Shown: piece after piece, positions 32,738 through 40,806 of the stretch | How positions within the stretch are numbered: position 1 is the stretch's first letter | Layout: every line of letters starts with the position of its first letter | Assembly (NCBI GenBank): GCA_963836195.1 | Contig: CAWIIX010000010.1 | Span: forward strand, 1-64,000 | Reading direction: 5' to 3' | Source: Trebonia sp963836195 | GTDB taxonomy: Bacteria > Actinomycetota > Actinomycetes > Streptosporangiales > Streptosporangiaceae | Length of the DNA stretch: 64,000 nt | Position numbers and translations under genes: made by a program | Notes under the pieces: model-generated | What the model was told of the DNA's origin: nothing | Databases searched by the model: none | The model's input: only the letters and a program-made list of their open reading frames with translations

Positions 32738-33754
32738 GTGGACAGGCTGCCAACGCCCGTGATGATGTCCGATCCTGAACAGGCCGTGGCAGGCATCGCC
32801 GGTCATGTCGTGGGCGAGGCGGTGTGGGCGCCGTCGGTGCATAACACCCAGCCCTGGTGGTTCAGCGTGGATCATGGCGGACTGTGCCTGTACGCCGATC
32901 CGGCCCGGCAGTTGGCGGCCGGCGACCCTGACGGGCGCGAGATGCTAATCAGCTGCGGCGCGGCGCTGTTTACCGCCCGGCTGGCGCTGCGGGCGGCCGG
33001 CTGGATCCCCGAGGTGCAGGTACTCCCCGACCTGGGCCAGCCGCTGCTAGTCGCCCGGCTGAGCTGGCAGCACCGCTCAGCCCCCACTTGCTACGAGCGC
33101 CGGCTGTCCGACCATGTGCGCTCGCGGCGGGCATACCGGGGCGGTTTCGACCCGCTGCCGCTCGCCCCGGAGCTCATCACCTTCCTCCAGGACAGCGCGG
33201 CCAGGTACGAGACGACGCTGCTGGTCATCAACGACGAGGGCATCCGCGCGGCGCTCGCCGAGGCGGTGCAGGCAGCCGAGCGCGCCCTCAGCCTGGACAG
33301 CGCTCATGCCCGCGAGCTCACCGCCTGGACGTTGCCGCCGGGCAGCAGTCGGGCCGACGGGGTCCCGGCGAACGCTTACCCTGGTCGGGCCGAGCGGACC
33401 TTCCCGTACTTTCCGGCCCCGGACTTCGCCCGGGGACGCGGCTGGGGACTGCCGCCGCTGAGCACGGTGCCGGGCCGTTCGGCCGGGGTTGTCTCCCTCC
33501 TGGCGACCAGATCCGACGCACCGTCGGACTGGGTCAACGCAGGCCAGGCACTGCAGCGCATCCTCCTGACGAACGCGGCCTGGGGCGTGGCGACCGCGCT
33601 GCACAGCCAGCCGTTCGAGCTCGGCTGGGGACGTCGGCTGGCCGGTGCCGGGCCGGGCCTGTGCCCGCAGCTGCTGCTCCGCATGGGGACGACCGTTCAA
33701 GCCGCGGTCGGCGTGCGCCGCCCGCCAGCCAGCGTTCTGTTCACTGTCGCCTAG
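32738..33754 (+). CDS. Acg-like putative nitroreductase
   Basis: 338-residue flavin-dependent nitroreductase-superfamily protein of the Acg (Rv2032/Rv3131) group: WAPSVHNTQPWWFSV at the N-terminus, SCGAALFTARLALRAAGW and the C-terminal LLTNAAWGVATALHSQPFE. In mycobacteria such proteins are DosR-regulated and bind FMN, possibly storing rather than using it. GTG 32738 with GGAGGA five bases upstream is preferred over ATG 32684. First gene of a + strand islet with a STAS-PAS protein and a PPOX-fold protein, matching the gene content of mycobacterial dormancy loci. Confidence 0.85.
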   Translation: MDRLPTPVMMSDPEQAVAGIAGHVVGEAVWAPSVHNTQPWWFSVDHGGLCLYADPARQLAAGDPDGREMLISCGAALFTARLALRAAGWIPEVQVLPDLGQPLLVARLSWQHRSAPTCYERRLSDHVRSRRAYRGGFDPLPLAPELITFLQDSAARYETTLLVINDEGIRAALAEAVQAAERALSLDSAHARELTAWTLPPGSSRADGVPANAYPGRAERTFPYFPAPDFARGRGWGLPPLSTVPGRSAGVVSLLATRSDAPSDWVNAGQALQRILLTNAAWGVATALHSQPFELGWGRRLAGAGPGLCPQLLLRMGTTVQAAVGVRRPPASVLFTVA

Positions 33755-33881
33755 TGCCCGGACTTGAGTTGCCTTTTCACCAACGCCCCAGGGGTGTGTG
33801 CCGGGTCCCGGCGATGCGAGTAGCCGTGCGTTCCTGGCTTCACGGGCACCGCCGGGATGACGGCCGTGAAAAACTGGGAGT

Positions 33882-34922
33882 ATGACAGATGGCATCGAAC
33901 CGGTGACGTGGTCTGGCCGGCGGGCGGTCGTGACCGTCCCGGAGCATGTCGGCGGGCCGGACGCCGCCTTGATCGGAGAGCAGCTGCTTGGGGCACTCAG
34001 CCAGGGCGCTGTCACGCTGATCGCCGACATGTCGGCCACCAAGTCGTGCGACCCCGCCCTCGGCGGCGCGCTGGCCCGGGCCTACCAGCGGGCGGCGGCC
34101 AGCCAAGCGGAGCTGCGGCTGGTGACATCCGTGCCGGATGTCCAGCGCCTGGTCGCCGCAGACGGCCTGGACCGCCTGGTCTCGGTGTACTCCTCGCTCG
34201 AGGCGGCCCTCGGCGCCCGGACCAGAGGCTGGCCGGCCAACGGTGCCCTGACACCGTGGCTGCTGGAACGGGAGCAGCCCGGACGGGAGCTCGGCCCCAC
34301 GCCTTCCACATCGGTGGACGAGACCGTGTTGCGGCAACTGATCGACGCCCTTGACGACGGGATTGCGCTGGCCGACCAAGACGGGACGATCGCGCTGGCG
34401 AACCGGCGGCTGGCGGACATGCTCGGCTACCAGCCAGGCGAGCTGGCCGGACAGCCCGTCGAGGCGCTGGTACCGGTTGGGCTGCGCGAAGCGCACCTCA
34501 GGCACCGCGCCGGCTACGCGCGCAGGCCCGCAGCCCGGCCGATGGCCGACAGGGCCCGGCTGGTCGCAGTGCGCCGCGACGGCGGCACTGTGCCGGTCAC
34601 CATCACCCTGGCCCCGGTGCCGACGGAGGGCGGGCACCTCGTCCTGGCCGTCGTCAGGGATGCCGCCCACGCTCAGGAACGGGACGACGTCACGGCCATG
34701 CTCAGCGCCGCCGCCGCTCGGGAAGCGGAGCGCAGCCGGGAACTGCTTGACCGCGTGGTCGCGAACCTGTTTCACGCCGGACTGTCCCTGCAGGCCGCCG
34801 CCGACCTGCCGATCGACGTAGCCGGCGAGCGGATCAGCGAGGCACTCAGGCGGCTGGACGACTCCGTCCACCAGATCCGCGATCACATCTTCCGGTCCCG
34901 GCCGCCCGGCGGGCCGCTGTAG
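33882..34922 (+). CDS. STAS-PAS protein with degenerate DosS-like kinase core
   Basis: 346 residues. A STAS-like domain (about 1-105: VTLIADMSATKSCDPALGGALARAYQRA), a PAS domain (about 150-265: LIDALDDGIALADQDGTIALANRRLADMLGYQPGELAG), then a coiled helix pair resembling HisKA_3 of DosS/NarX kinases (LFHAGLSLQAAADLP ... RRLDDSVHQIRDHIF). The usual DLHD phosphoacceptor box is replaced by LLDRVVANLF and there is no ATPase domain. It therefore cannot autophosphorylate in the normal way and may be a ligand-sensing adaptor. Neighbours suggest redox or hypoxia sensing. Confidence 0.77.
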   Translation: MTDGIEPVTWSGRRAVVTVPEHVGGPDAALIGEQLLGALSQGAVTLIADMSATKSCDPALGGALARAYQRAAASQAELRLVTSVPDVQRLVAADGLDRLVSVYSSLEAALGARTRGWPANGALTPWLLEREQPGRELGPTPSTSVDETVLRQLIDALDDGIALADQDGTIALANRRLADMLGYQPGELAGQPVEALVPVGLREAHLRHRAGYARRPAARPMADRARLVAVRRDGGTVPVTITLAPVPTEGGHLVLAVVRDAAHAQERDDVTAMLSAAAAREAERSRELLDRVVANLFHAGLSLQAAADLPIDVAGERISEALRRLDDSVHQIRDHIFRSRPPGGPL

Positions 34923-34988
34923 CAACCCGCACCTGCTTCCGGGCCCGCAAGTTCTCAGGCCCGGCGCCGGGCGTTCGTGGCTCTGCCC

Positions 34989-35002
34989 GGGACCTTCGCC
35001 CC
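34989..35002 (+). promoter_or_regulatory. Candidate DosR-like box before the PPOX-fold gene
   Basis: GGGACCTTCGCCCC resembles the palindromic GGGAC-TWWA-GTCCC core, 35 bases before ATG 35038. Eye-matched only. Confidence 0.35.
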
Positions 35003-35037
35003 TGCGGGTGGCCACGGCCGGCACCTACAGTACGGAC

Positions 35038-35556
35038 ATGGACACGCAACCCGACCAGATTCCCAGCCAGCGCTGCTGGGAGCTTCTGGCCATGGCATCG
35101 GTAGGACGCCTAGCCTTGTCGGTGCGGGCCCTGCCGGTCATCATGCCCGTCCAGTACTGCCTGACCGGACACAGGATCGCGGTCTGCCTCGGCCACCGCG
35201 AGATCCCCGAGCGGTCGCTGAACGACGCGGTCATCGCGTTCGCCGCGGACGCCATCGACGCCACGACCAGGTCCGGCTGGTCAGTCCAGATCCAGGGCAG
35301 GTCCTCCGTCTCCCGCTACCAGGGCTTCGCCACCGGCTGCGGCCAGCCCGCCGCCGGGCAGGTCGTGGAAATCGAGCCGGTGACAGTCAGCGGCCAGTAC
35401 GTGTACCTGTGCCCCTTCATTGACACCCTCCTGACCGGCCTCAACGCCCCGCGTGACACAGGAAGCGCCGCCCCTGGGCATTCGTTAGCGCCGGGATGCC
35501 GCCGAGCGGACGAGGGCCGGCCAGCGGCTGAGGGGAGCGTGGCACGAGGAGGGTAA
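35038..35556 (+). CDS. Pyridoxamine 5'-phosphate oxidase-fold protein
   Basis: 172 residues. CWELLAMASVGRLALSVRALPVIMPVQYCLTGHRIAVCLG is the split beta-barrel start typical of PPOX-like flavin or F420 proteins, followed by GWSVQIQGRSS and VVEIEPVTVSGQYV. ATG 35038 is chosen because homologues start just before SQRCWELL; no strong ribosome site. The C-terminal 30 residues are low complexity and reach the palindrome at 35553. Such proteins accompany Acg-like genes in mycobacterial dormancy regulons. Confidence 0.82.
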   Translation: MDTQPDQIPSQRCWELLAMASVGRLALSVRALPVIMPVQYCLTGHRIAVCLGHREIPERSLNDAVIAFAADAIDATTRSGWSVQIQGRSSVSRYQGFATGCGQPAAGQVVEIEPVTVSGQYVYLCPFIDTLLTGLNAPRDTGSAAPGHSLAPGCRRADEGRPAAEGSVARGG

Positions 35557-35607
35557 GTCCGGTCCGTTCGAAAAACTGATTTTTTCCTCCGAACGGACCG
35601 GGCCTAC
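35553..35607. repeat. GGTCCGTTCG palindrome, copy 2 (bidirectional terminator)
   Basis: Core GGTCCGTTCG (35561-35570) and CGAACGGACC (35590-35599) with a 19-base loop containing AAAAACTGATTTTTT, extended by imperfect pairing on both sides. It sits exactly between convergent genes ending at 35556 and 35631. The core and TGATTTTT of the loop match the copy at 12654-12715. Confidence 0.75.
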
Positions 35608-35630
35608 TCGCCGCAGGCAACCCGTCTCCT

Positions 35631-36281
35631 TCAGGCGATGGGGACCGCTCGCGTCGTCGCACGGACGAACACGCGGTCCCCGTGCCGCCACTGCCCGGTG
35701 ACGTGCAGGCCGGCATCCGCCGCGGCCGCCAGCAAGGCGATCGTGCCCATGCGGGCCCAAGGGAAATTCGGTCCGCGCCGGCCGTCGGAGTGCTCGAACC
35801 ACGCGGTCAGCTGCTCGTCGACGTTGCCGGGCTCGGCCTCGGCCAGGATCTGGCCGCCGGGGGCGAGCAGCTGGGCGCAGCGCTGCAGCAGCCGGGCAGG
35901 GCGGCCGCCGATACCGATGTTGCCGTCCGCGAGCAGCACCGTGGCCCAACGGCCGTGCCCGGGCAGCGGGTCGAACACCGAGCGGCGCAGGGCGGGCGCC
36001 CCGGCCCGGCGCGCCCGGGCCACCGCTGCCCGCGAGATATCCACGCCCAGCGCCGGTATTCCCCGCTCGGTCAGCGCCACCGTCAGCCGCCCGGGGCCGC
36101 AGCCCACGTCGAGGACCGGGCCGGAGCAATGCCGGAGCAGTTCCTCGTCGGCCGCGTCGGGCGGCCCGCACCACCGGGAGACCTGGAGCGGCAGCGCGCG
36201 GCCGTCAGCCGTCCGCAGGACCAGCGCCTCGGCCTGCTCGTGCAGCGCCTCTTCGTAGAGGGCGATCGCCCCTGGCATCAT
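35631..36281 (-). CDS. SAM-dependent class I methyltransferase
   Basis: 216 residues with motif I VLDVGCGPGRLTVAL, the acidic loop GVDISRAAVARARR and post-motif LLAPGGQILAEAEPGN. The acceptor is unknown. Third gene of a minus-strand operon with a DUF2064 glycosyltransferase-like and a GT2 protein; the start overlaps the preceding stop, so it may modify the same glycan or glycolipid. Confidence 0.86.
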   Translation of the reverse strand: MMPGAIALYEEALHEQAEALVLRTADGRALPLQVSRWCGPPDAADEELLRHCSGPVLDVGCGPGRLTVALTERGIPALGVDISRAAVARARRAGAPALRRSVFDPLPGHGRWATVLLADGNIGIGGRPARLLQRCAQLLAPGGQILAEAEPGNVDEQLTAWFEHSDGRRGPNFPWARMGTIALLAAAADAGLHVTGQWRHGDRVFVRATTRAVPIA

Positions 36282-36946
36282 GCCGTTTCCCCAAGGACAC
36301 CGTCGGCCTCGCTCAGGACCTCGGCGAGCTCCCGTGCCCGCGCCGCGAAACGGCTCCGCGGCGCCTGCCTGGCAACGACCGCGACGTCCGCCGCCGTGTC
36401 CACGTCACGCAGCCGCGGCAGGTCGGTGACGCGCAGGCCGGCCGCGAGCAGTCGGCCCCGCTGGACGGCTCCGGTGGCCGGGGTCGACATGGGGACGCCG
36501 CGCAGCAGGGCGGGATCGGGCGCGCGCAGGCCGAGCGCCCAGAACCCGCCGTCTTCGGCCGGTCCGAACACGGCGTCGGCGGCCCGCCAGTCCACCGTGA
36601 GCAGGGCCGGGGTGACCTGCGGGGTGTCCATGCCGATCAGCAGCGCCGGGCCGTGAACAGCGGCGAACGCCGCGGCGAGGCGTTCGTCGAGCGGGCCGCC
36701 GCACTGCGGAACGACGTCGAACCCCGGGGGCAGCCACGGGCCCGGCCTGCCGTCCAGCACCAGGACCCGCCGCCGGGCCGGCGCCGTAAGCACGGTCTGC
36801 AGCGTGTCGGCGAGCGCGGCCTCGGCCAGCGCCGCCGCCTGCTCGTAGGTGCACGGCGGCACCAGCCGGGTCTTGACCCGGCCGGGGACGGGCTGCTTGG
36901 CGATGACGAGCAGGGTGGTGGCCGATCCCGGTGGCGAGGCGGTCAC
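36278..36946 (-). CDS. DUF2064 (TIGR04282-type) glycosyltransferase-like protein
   Basis: 222 residues with nucleotide-sugar-transferase features: LLVIAKQPVPGRVKTRLVPPCT at the N-terminus, the central LLIGMDTPQVTPALL and FGPAEDGGFWALGLR. This CofC/GT-A-like family occurs beside GT2 proteins in several phyla and in arsenosugar clusters. It overlaps the GT2 gene upstream by four bases, consistent with a joint pathway. Confidence 0.82.
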   Translation of the reverse strand: MTASPPGSATTLLVIAKQPVPGRVKTRLVPPCTYEQAAALAEAALADTLQTVLTAPARRRVLVLDGRPGPWLPPGFDVVPQCGGPLDERLAAAFAAVHGPALLIGMDTPQVTPALLTVDWRAADAVFGPAEDGGFWALGLRAPDPALLRGVPMSTPATGAVQRGRLLAAGLRVTDLPRLRDVDTAADVAVVARQAPRSRFAARARELAEVLSEADGVLGETA

Positions 36947-37593
36947 CGGGCGAGCACCTGGCTCATGTCCCGCACGGTGCGCACGCAGCCGCCGACGGTG
37001 CCGGTCACCTTCGACTTTCCGATGCGCGGGAGGTAAGTCACCTCGACCTCGGAAACCCGCCAGCCGGCCGCCGCCGCATTCATGACCATCTCCAGCGGGT
37101 ACCCGAACCGCCGGTCGGCGAGGTTGAGGCCGAGCAGCGCCTCGCGGCCCGCCGCGCGCATCGGTCCCAGGTCCCGGATCGCCAGGCCGGTGCGGCGGCG
37201 GACCCGCCGTGCCAGTTCCCAGTTGGCCAGCCGGGCCGGCAGCGGCCAGGCGTCCCGCTGCAGGGTGCGGCGGCGACCGAGGACCAGGTCGGCCTGGCCG
37301 GCGAGCAGCGGCTGGGTGAGGAGCGGAAACTGCCGCGGGTCGAGGCTGCCGTCACAGTCGCAGATGCACACCAGGTCGGCCGTCGCCGCCAGCAGGCCCG
37401 CATGGGCGGCCGCCCCGAAGCCGCGGGCCGACTCGGGCACGACCGTGGCCCCGAGCGACCTCGCGACGTCACCCGACCCGTCCGTGGAGCAGTTGTCGAC
37501 GACAATCGGCCGGAAGCCGTCGGGCATCCTGTCCAGAATCCAGGGCAATGCAGCCGCCTCGTTCAGGCACGGCAGGATCACGTCAACGATCAT
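36943..37593 (-). CDS. Family 2 glycosyltransferase
   Basis: 216-residue GT-A fold enzyme: DVILPCLNEAAALPWIL, IVVDNCSTDGSGDVA and the catalytic metal-binding CDCDGSLDP, then a helix-rich tail without membrane spans. Similar to soluble dolichyl-phosphate-mannose-synthase-like enzymes. First gene of the three-gene minus operon; upstream is an AT-richer region shared divergently with the two-component system. Confidence 0.87.
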   Translation of the reverse strand: MIVDVILPCLNEAAALPWILDRMPDGFRPIVVDNCSTDGSGDVARSLGATVVPESARGFGAAAHAGLLAATADLVCICDCDGSLDPRQFPLLTQPLLAGQADLVLGRRRTLQRDAWPLPARLANWELARRVRRRTGLAIRDLGPMRAAGREALLGLNLADRRFGYPLEMVMNAAAAGWRVSEVEVTYLPRIGKSKVTGTVGGCVRTVRDMSQVLAR

Positions 37594-37794
37594 GGTTGCG
37601 ACCGTATTACCAGTGCCGGGCCCGCATTGGCGATCCGCGCCTTACAAAACGCGGAACTCAAGCTCGGGAACGTCGTGCGTGATTTTCATATGAGCCCAGC
37701 GAGGCACTTATGACAATCTGAAGAAATATCTCGAAGTAATACCAAACTGAGCGCCTAACTGTTCTCGATGGCGGTCGGACGTTCTTAGACTCAG

Positions 37795-38502
37795 GTGGTG
37801 GACGCACGCATTCTTGTTGTCGAGGACGACCTGACCGTGGCGGAGGTCGTCGTGGACTACCTGCGGCACGCCGGTCTGGAGACCCGGCTCGCCGTGGACG
37901 GGCTCACCGGGTTGGAGATCGCCGCCAGCTGGCAGCCCGATCTAATAGTGCTCGACCTGATGCTGCCGGGAGTCAGCGGCCTGGAGGTGTGCAGGCGGCT
38001 CCGTGAGCGGCAGGACGCGCAGGTGCCGCTGCCCGTGATCATGCTGACCGCGCTCAGCGAGGAGAGTGACCGCGTGGCGGGGCTGGAGAACGGGGCCGAC
38101 GACTACGTGACCAAGCCGTTCAGCCCGCGGGAGCTTGTCCTGCGGGTGCAGGCCGTACTGCGCCGGGCCCGCGCGGCCGGAACGGCGGCAACGCCCCGGC
38201 CCGTGCGCTCAGGACGGCTGGAGGTCGACGTGGCGGCACGGCGCGCCCGCAGCGACGGCCGGGAACTGGACCTCACGGTGCGCGAGTTTGACCTGCTGGC
38301 CTTCTTCGTCTGCCATCCTGGCCGGGCGTTCACCCGCGCTGAACTGCTTGAGCAGGTCTGGGGATGGTCGTTCGGCGACCTGTCGACCATCACCGTCTAC
38401 GTACGCAGACTGCGCGACAAGGTCGAGCGGGCGCCTGCCTCGCCCACCCAGCTCCAGACCGTCTGGGGCGTCGGCTACCGCTGGGAGGCGAGCGCTTCAT
38501 GA
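37795..38502 (+). CDS. OmpR/PhoB-type response regulator
   Basis: 235 residues: receiver domain (ARILVVEDDLTVAEVV with acidic pair, phosphoacceptor Asp in LIVLDLMLPG, Lys in DYVTKPFSP) and a C-terminal winged helix (LTVREFDLLAFFVCHPGRAFTRAELLEQVWGW ... VYVRRLRDKVE). GTG at 37795 or 37798. Overlaps its sensor kinase by four bases (ATGA). Confidence 0.94.
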   Translation: MVDARILVVEDDLTVAEVVVDYLRHAGLETRLAVDGLTGLEIAASWQPDLIVLDLMLPGVSGLEVCRRLRERQDAQVPLPVIMLTALSEESDRVAGLENGADDYVTKPFSPRELVLRVQAVLRRARAAGTAATPRPVRSGRLEVDVAARRARSDGRELDLTVREFDLLAFFVCHPGRAFTRAELLEQVWGWSFGDLSTITVYVRRLRDKVERAPASPTQLQTVWGVGYRWEASAS

Positions 38503-39617
38503 CCCCGCAGGTCCAGATCGTGCTGATCGCGGCGGGCTGCACGAGCGCGGTCGGGCTGGTCGGCATGGGCATCATCCGGCTGCTGCGGCGGGCCTCGCTC
38601 CGCCTGTCCATCCAGGCCAGCGGCGCGGTGCCGGTGCTCGCGATCGTCGCGGGAACGCTGGGCACCGCCGAGGCGATGTTCCTGTCCCGGCACGATCTCG
38701 GCGTCGTGGTGATGGTGTGCATCATCGCCGGCGTCCTCGCGTCCGCCTTCGGCTGGCTGCTCGGTCGGCAGATCGAGTCCGGCAGCGCGGCGCTGCGCCG
38801 GGCCGCGCGGTCGCTCGGCGACGAGCCGGGCCAGTTCCGGGCTCCGGCGCAGCCGCTGGCGGCGGAGTTCGCGGCCCTGTCCCGTGAGCTGACGGACACC
38901 AGCGCGAAGCTCGCGAAATCCCGGGCCCGCGAGCGGGCGCTCGAGCAGTCCCGGCGGCAGCTGGTGGCCTGGGTCTCCCATGACCTGCGCACCCCGCTGG
39001 CCGGACTGCGGGCGATGGCCGAGGCGCTCGAGGACGGCCTGGCGGCCGATCCGCCCCGCTACCACAAGCAGATCCGGGCCGAGGCCGAGCGGCTGGCCAC
39101 CATGGTTGACGACCTGTTCGAGCTGTCCCGCATCCAGTCGGGGTCCTTGCAGCTGTCTTCGGACCAGATTGCCCTGGACGACCTCGTCAGTGACGTGCTC
39201 GCGAGCACGGAGGCGCTCGCGGGGGAGCGCGGTGTGCGGCTCGACGGCAGCGCGTCGCGGCAGCTCACCGTCCGCGCCGACCCGCGCGAGCTGTCCCGGG
39301 CGCTGACGAACCTGCTGGCCAATGCCATCCGGCACACTCCGCCGGGGGGCTGCGTGCACGTCGAGGCGAGGCCGGAGGGCGGGGACGCGCTGCTGGCGGT
39401 CGCCGATAGCTGCGGCGGGATCCCCGAAGCCGACCTCCCGTACGTCTTCGACCTGGCCTGGCGCGGTACCGACGCGCGCAGCCCGGCCCCCGACAGCGGC
39501 GCCGGCCTTGGCCTGGCGATCGTCCGCGGCGTCGCGGAAGCTCACCAGGGCAGCGTGCGGGTGGCTAACACCGGAGTCGGCTGCCGCTTTGAAATGAGGC
39601 TGCCCGCCTGCTCCTGA
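38499..39617 (+). CDS. Sensor histidine kinase (partner of the OmpR-type regulator)
   Basis: 372 residues: two or three N-terminal helices (to about residue 90) with almost no extracytoplasmic loop, a HAMP-like linker, DHp with VSHDLRTPL near residue 160, then HATPase motifs N (LTNLLANAIRHTPPGG), G1 (VADSCGGIP) and G2 (SGAGLGLAIVRGV). The small sensor part suggests sensing within the membrane. The stimulus is unknown; neighbours are glycan genes. Confidence 0.93.
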   Translation: MTPQVQIVLIAAGCTSAVGLVGMGIIRLLRRASLRLSIQASGAVPVLAIVAGTLGTAEAMFLSRHDLGVVVMVCIIAGVLASAFGWLLGRQIESGSAALRRAARSLGDEPGQFRAPAQPLAAEFAALSRELTDTSAKLAKSRARERALEQSRRQLVAWVSHDLRTPLAGLRAMAEALEDGLAADPPRYHKQIRAEAERLATMVDDLFELSRIQSGSLQLSSDQIALDDLVSDVLASTEALAGERGVRLDGSASRQLTVRADPRELSRALTNLLANAIRHTPPGGCVHVEARPEGGDALLAVADSCGGIPEADLPYVFDLAWRGTDARSPAPDSGAGLGLAIVRGVAEAHQGSVRVANTGVGCRFEMRLPACS

Positions 39618-39635
39618 GTTGTCTGGGGTCCGCGG

Positions 39636-40718
39636 TCAGGCGGGAACGCGGCCTGCTGGCGCCCCGGCGAACTCGGCGACTCCCTCGGCGAAGCCGACGA
39701 TCGGCCGCCACCGCAGTTCCCGCCGGATCCGCTCGCTGGACGCGGTGACGTGCCGGACGTCGCCAAGCCGGTACTCGCCGGTGACAACCGGGCTCGGGCC
39801 GCCGTAGGCGTCGGCCAGCGCCGAGGCCAGCTGGCCGACCGTACGCGGGGTGCCGCTGCCCACGTTGTAGGCGCGCAGGACACCCGGCCCGCCCGGGACG
39901 CCGGCGCCGGCGAGCGCGTCAAACGCGGCGACGGTGGCTCCGGCCACGTCGCGGACGTGGATGAAGTCCCGGCGCTGGGCTCCGTCCTCGAAGACCCGCG
40001 GCGCGCGGCCGGCCGCCAGGGAAGAGCGGAAGAACGACGCCACCCCGGCGTACGGCGTATCGCGGGGCATCCCGGGGCCGTAGACGTTGTGATAGCGCAG
40101 CGCCACCGCCTGGGCCCCGGTCGCCCTGGCCCAGGAGGCGGACAGGTGCTCTTGGGCGACCTTGGTGTCTGCGTACACGTTGCGCGGGCGGAGCGGCGTC
40201 TCCTCGGGCACCAGCTCCGCTGACAGCGGCTCGCCGCAGCGCTCGCAGCGCGGTTCGAACCGGCCGACGTCGAGGTCGGCGGCGGAGCGCGGCGGCGGCG
40301 TCGATGCCAGGCCGTGCTCGGCGCACGAGTAGGCCCCTTCGCCGTAGACGACCATGGACGAGGCCAGCACGAGGCGCCTGGTCCCGGCGCGGGCCATCGC
40401 CGCCAGCAGGACCGCGGTCCCCAGGTCGTTGCAGCCCGCGTACAGCGGTGCGTCGTCGAAATCGACGCCAAGCCCGACCATCGCCGCCAGGTGGCAGACC
40501 GCGCCGACGCCGCGCAGCGCCGCGTCGACCGTGTGGGCGTCGCGGACGTCGCCATGGACGAACTCGAAACCGGGATCTGGGCCGAACGGCGGCACCCCGT
40601 CCGGATGGACGCACGGCAGCAGCGCGTCGAGCACCCGGACCTCGTGGCCCGCGCTCGCCAGCAGGTTGACAACGTGGGACCCGATAAACCCGGCGCCGCC
40701 GGTCACTAGGACTCGCAT
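39636..40718 (-). CDS. NAD-dependent sugar epimerase (dTDP-L-rhamnose 4-epimerase-like)
   Basis: 360-residue extended SDR with VTGGAGFIGSHVV, SSMVVYGEG and the catalytic YADTK. A Cys-bearing insert (YSCAEHG and CERCGEP) is present in the middle, as in actinobacterial dTDP-rhamnose 4-epimerase-type enzymes. Its end is 18 bases from the convergent sensor kinase. Likely supplies a nucleotide sugar to the nearby glycosyltransferases, which is inference from location. Confidence 0.83.
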   Translation of the reverse strand: MRVLVTGGAGFIGSHVVNLLASAGHEVRVLDALLPCVHPDGVPPFGPDPGFEFVHGDVRDAHTVDAALRGVGAVCHLAAMVGLGVDFDDAPLYAGCNDLGTAVLLAAMARAGTRRLVLASSMVVYGEGAYSCAEHGLASTPPPRSAADLDVGRFEPRCERCGEPLSAELVPEETPLRPRNVYADTKVAQEHLSASWARATGAQAVALRYHNVYGPGMPRDTPYAGVASFFRSSLAAGRAPRVFEDGAQRRDFIHVRDVAGATVAAFDALAGAGVPGGPGVLRAYNVGSGTPRTVGQLASALADAYGGPSPVVTGEYRLGDVRHVTASSERIRRELRWRPIVGFAEGVAEFAGAPAGRVPA

Positions 40719-40806
40719 GGCCTGAGGCTATGCATGGACGCGCCCGGGGACCGGCCGGGACCGCGCGATCTCATCAGTTTGTAAGGACGCATGTCCTTGT
40801 CTGGCT

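Noticed and set aside
35553..35560. GGTAAGTC as another ECF motif
   Set aside because: It lies at a gene end inside the palindrome, with no CGCNNA box at 15-16 bases and no gene downstream on that strand.
40245..40275. GGTTCGAACCGG resembling a tRNA T-loop
   Set aside because: It lies in the epimerase coding sequence and no acceptor or anticodon stems surround it.
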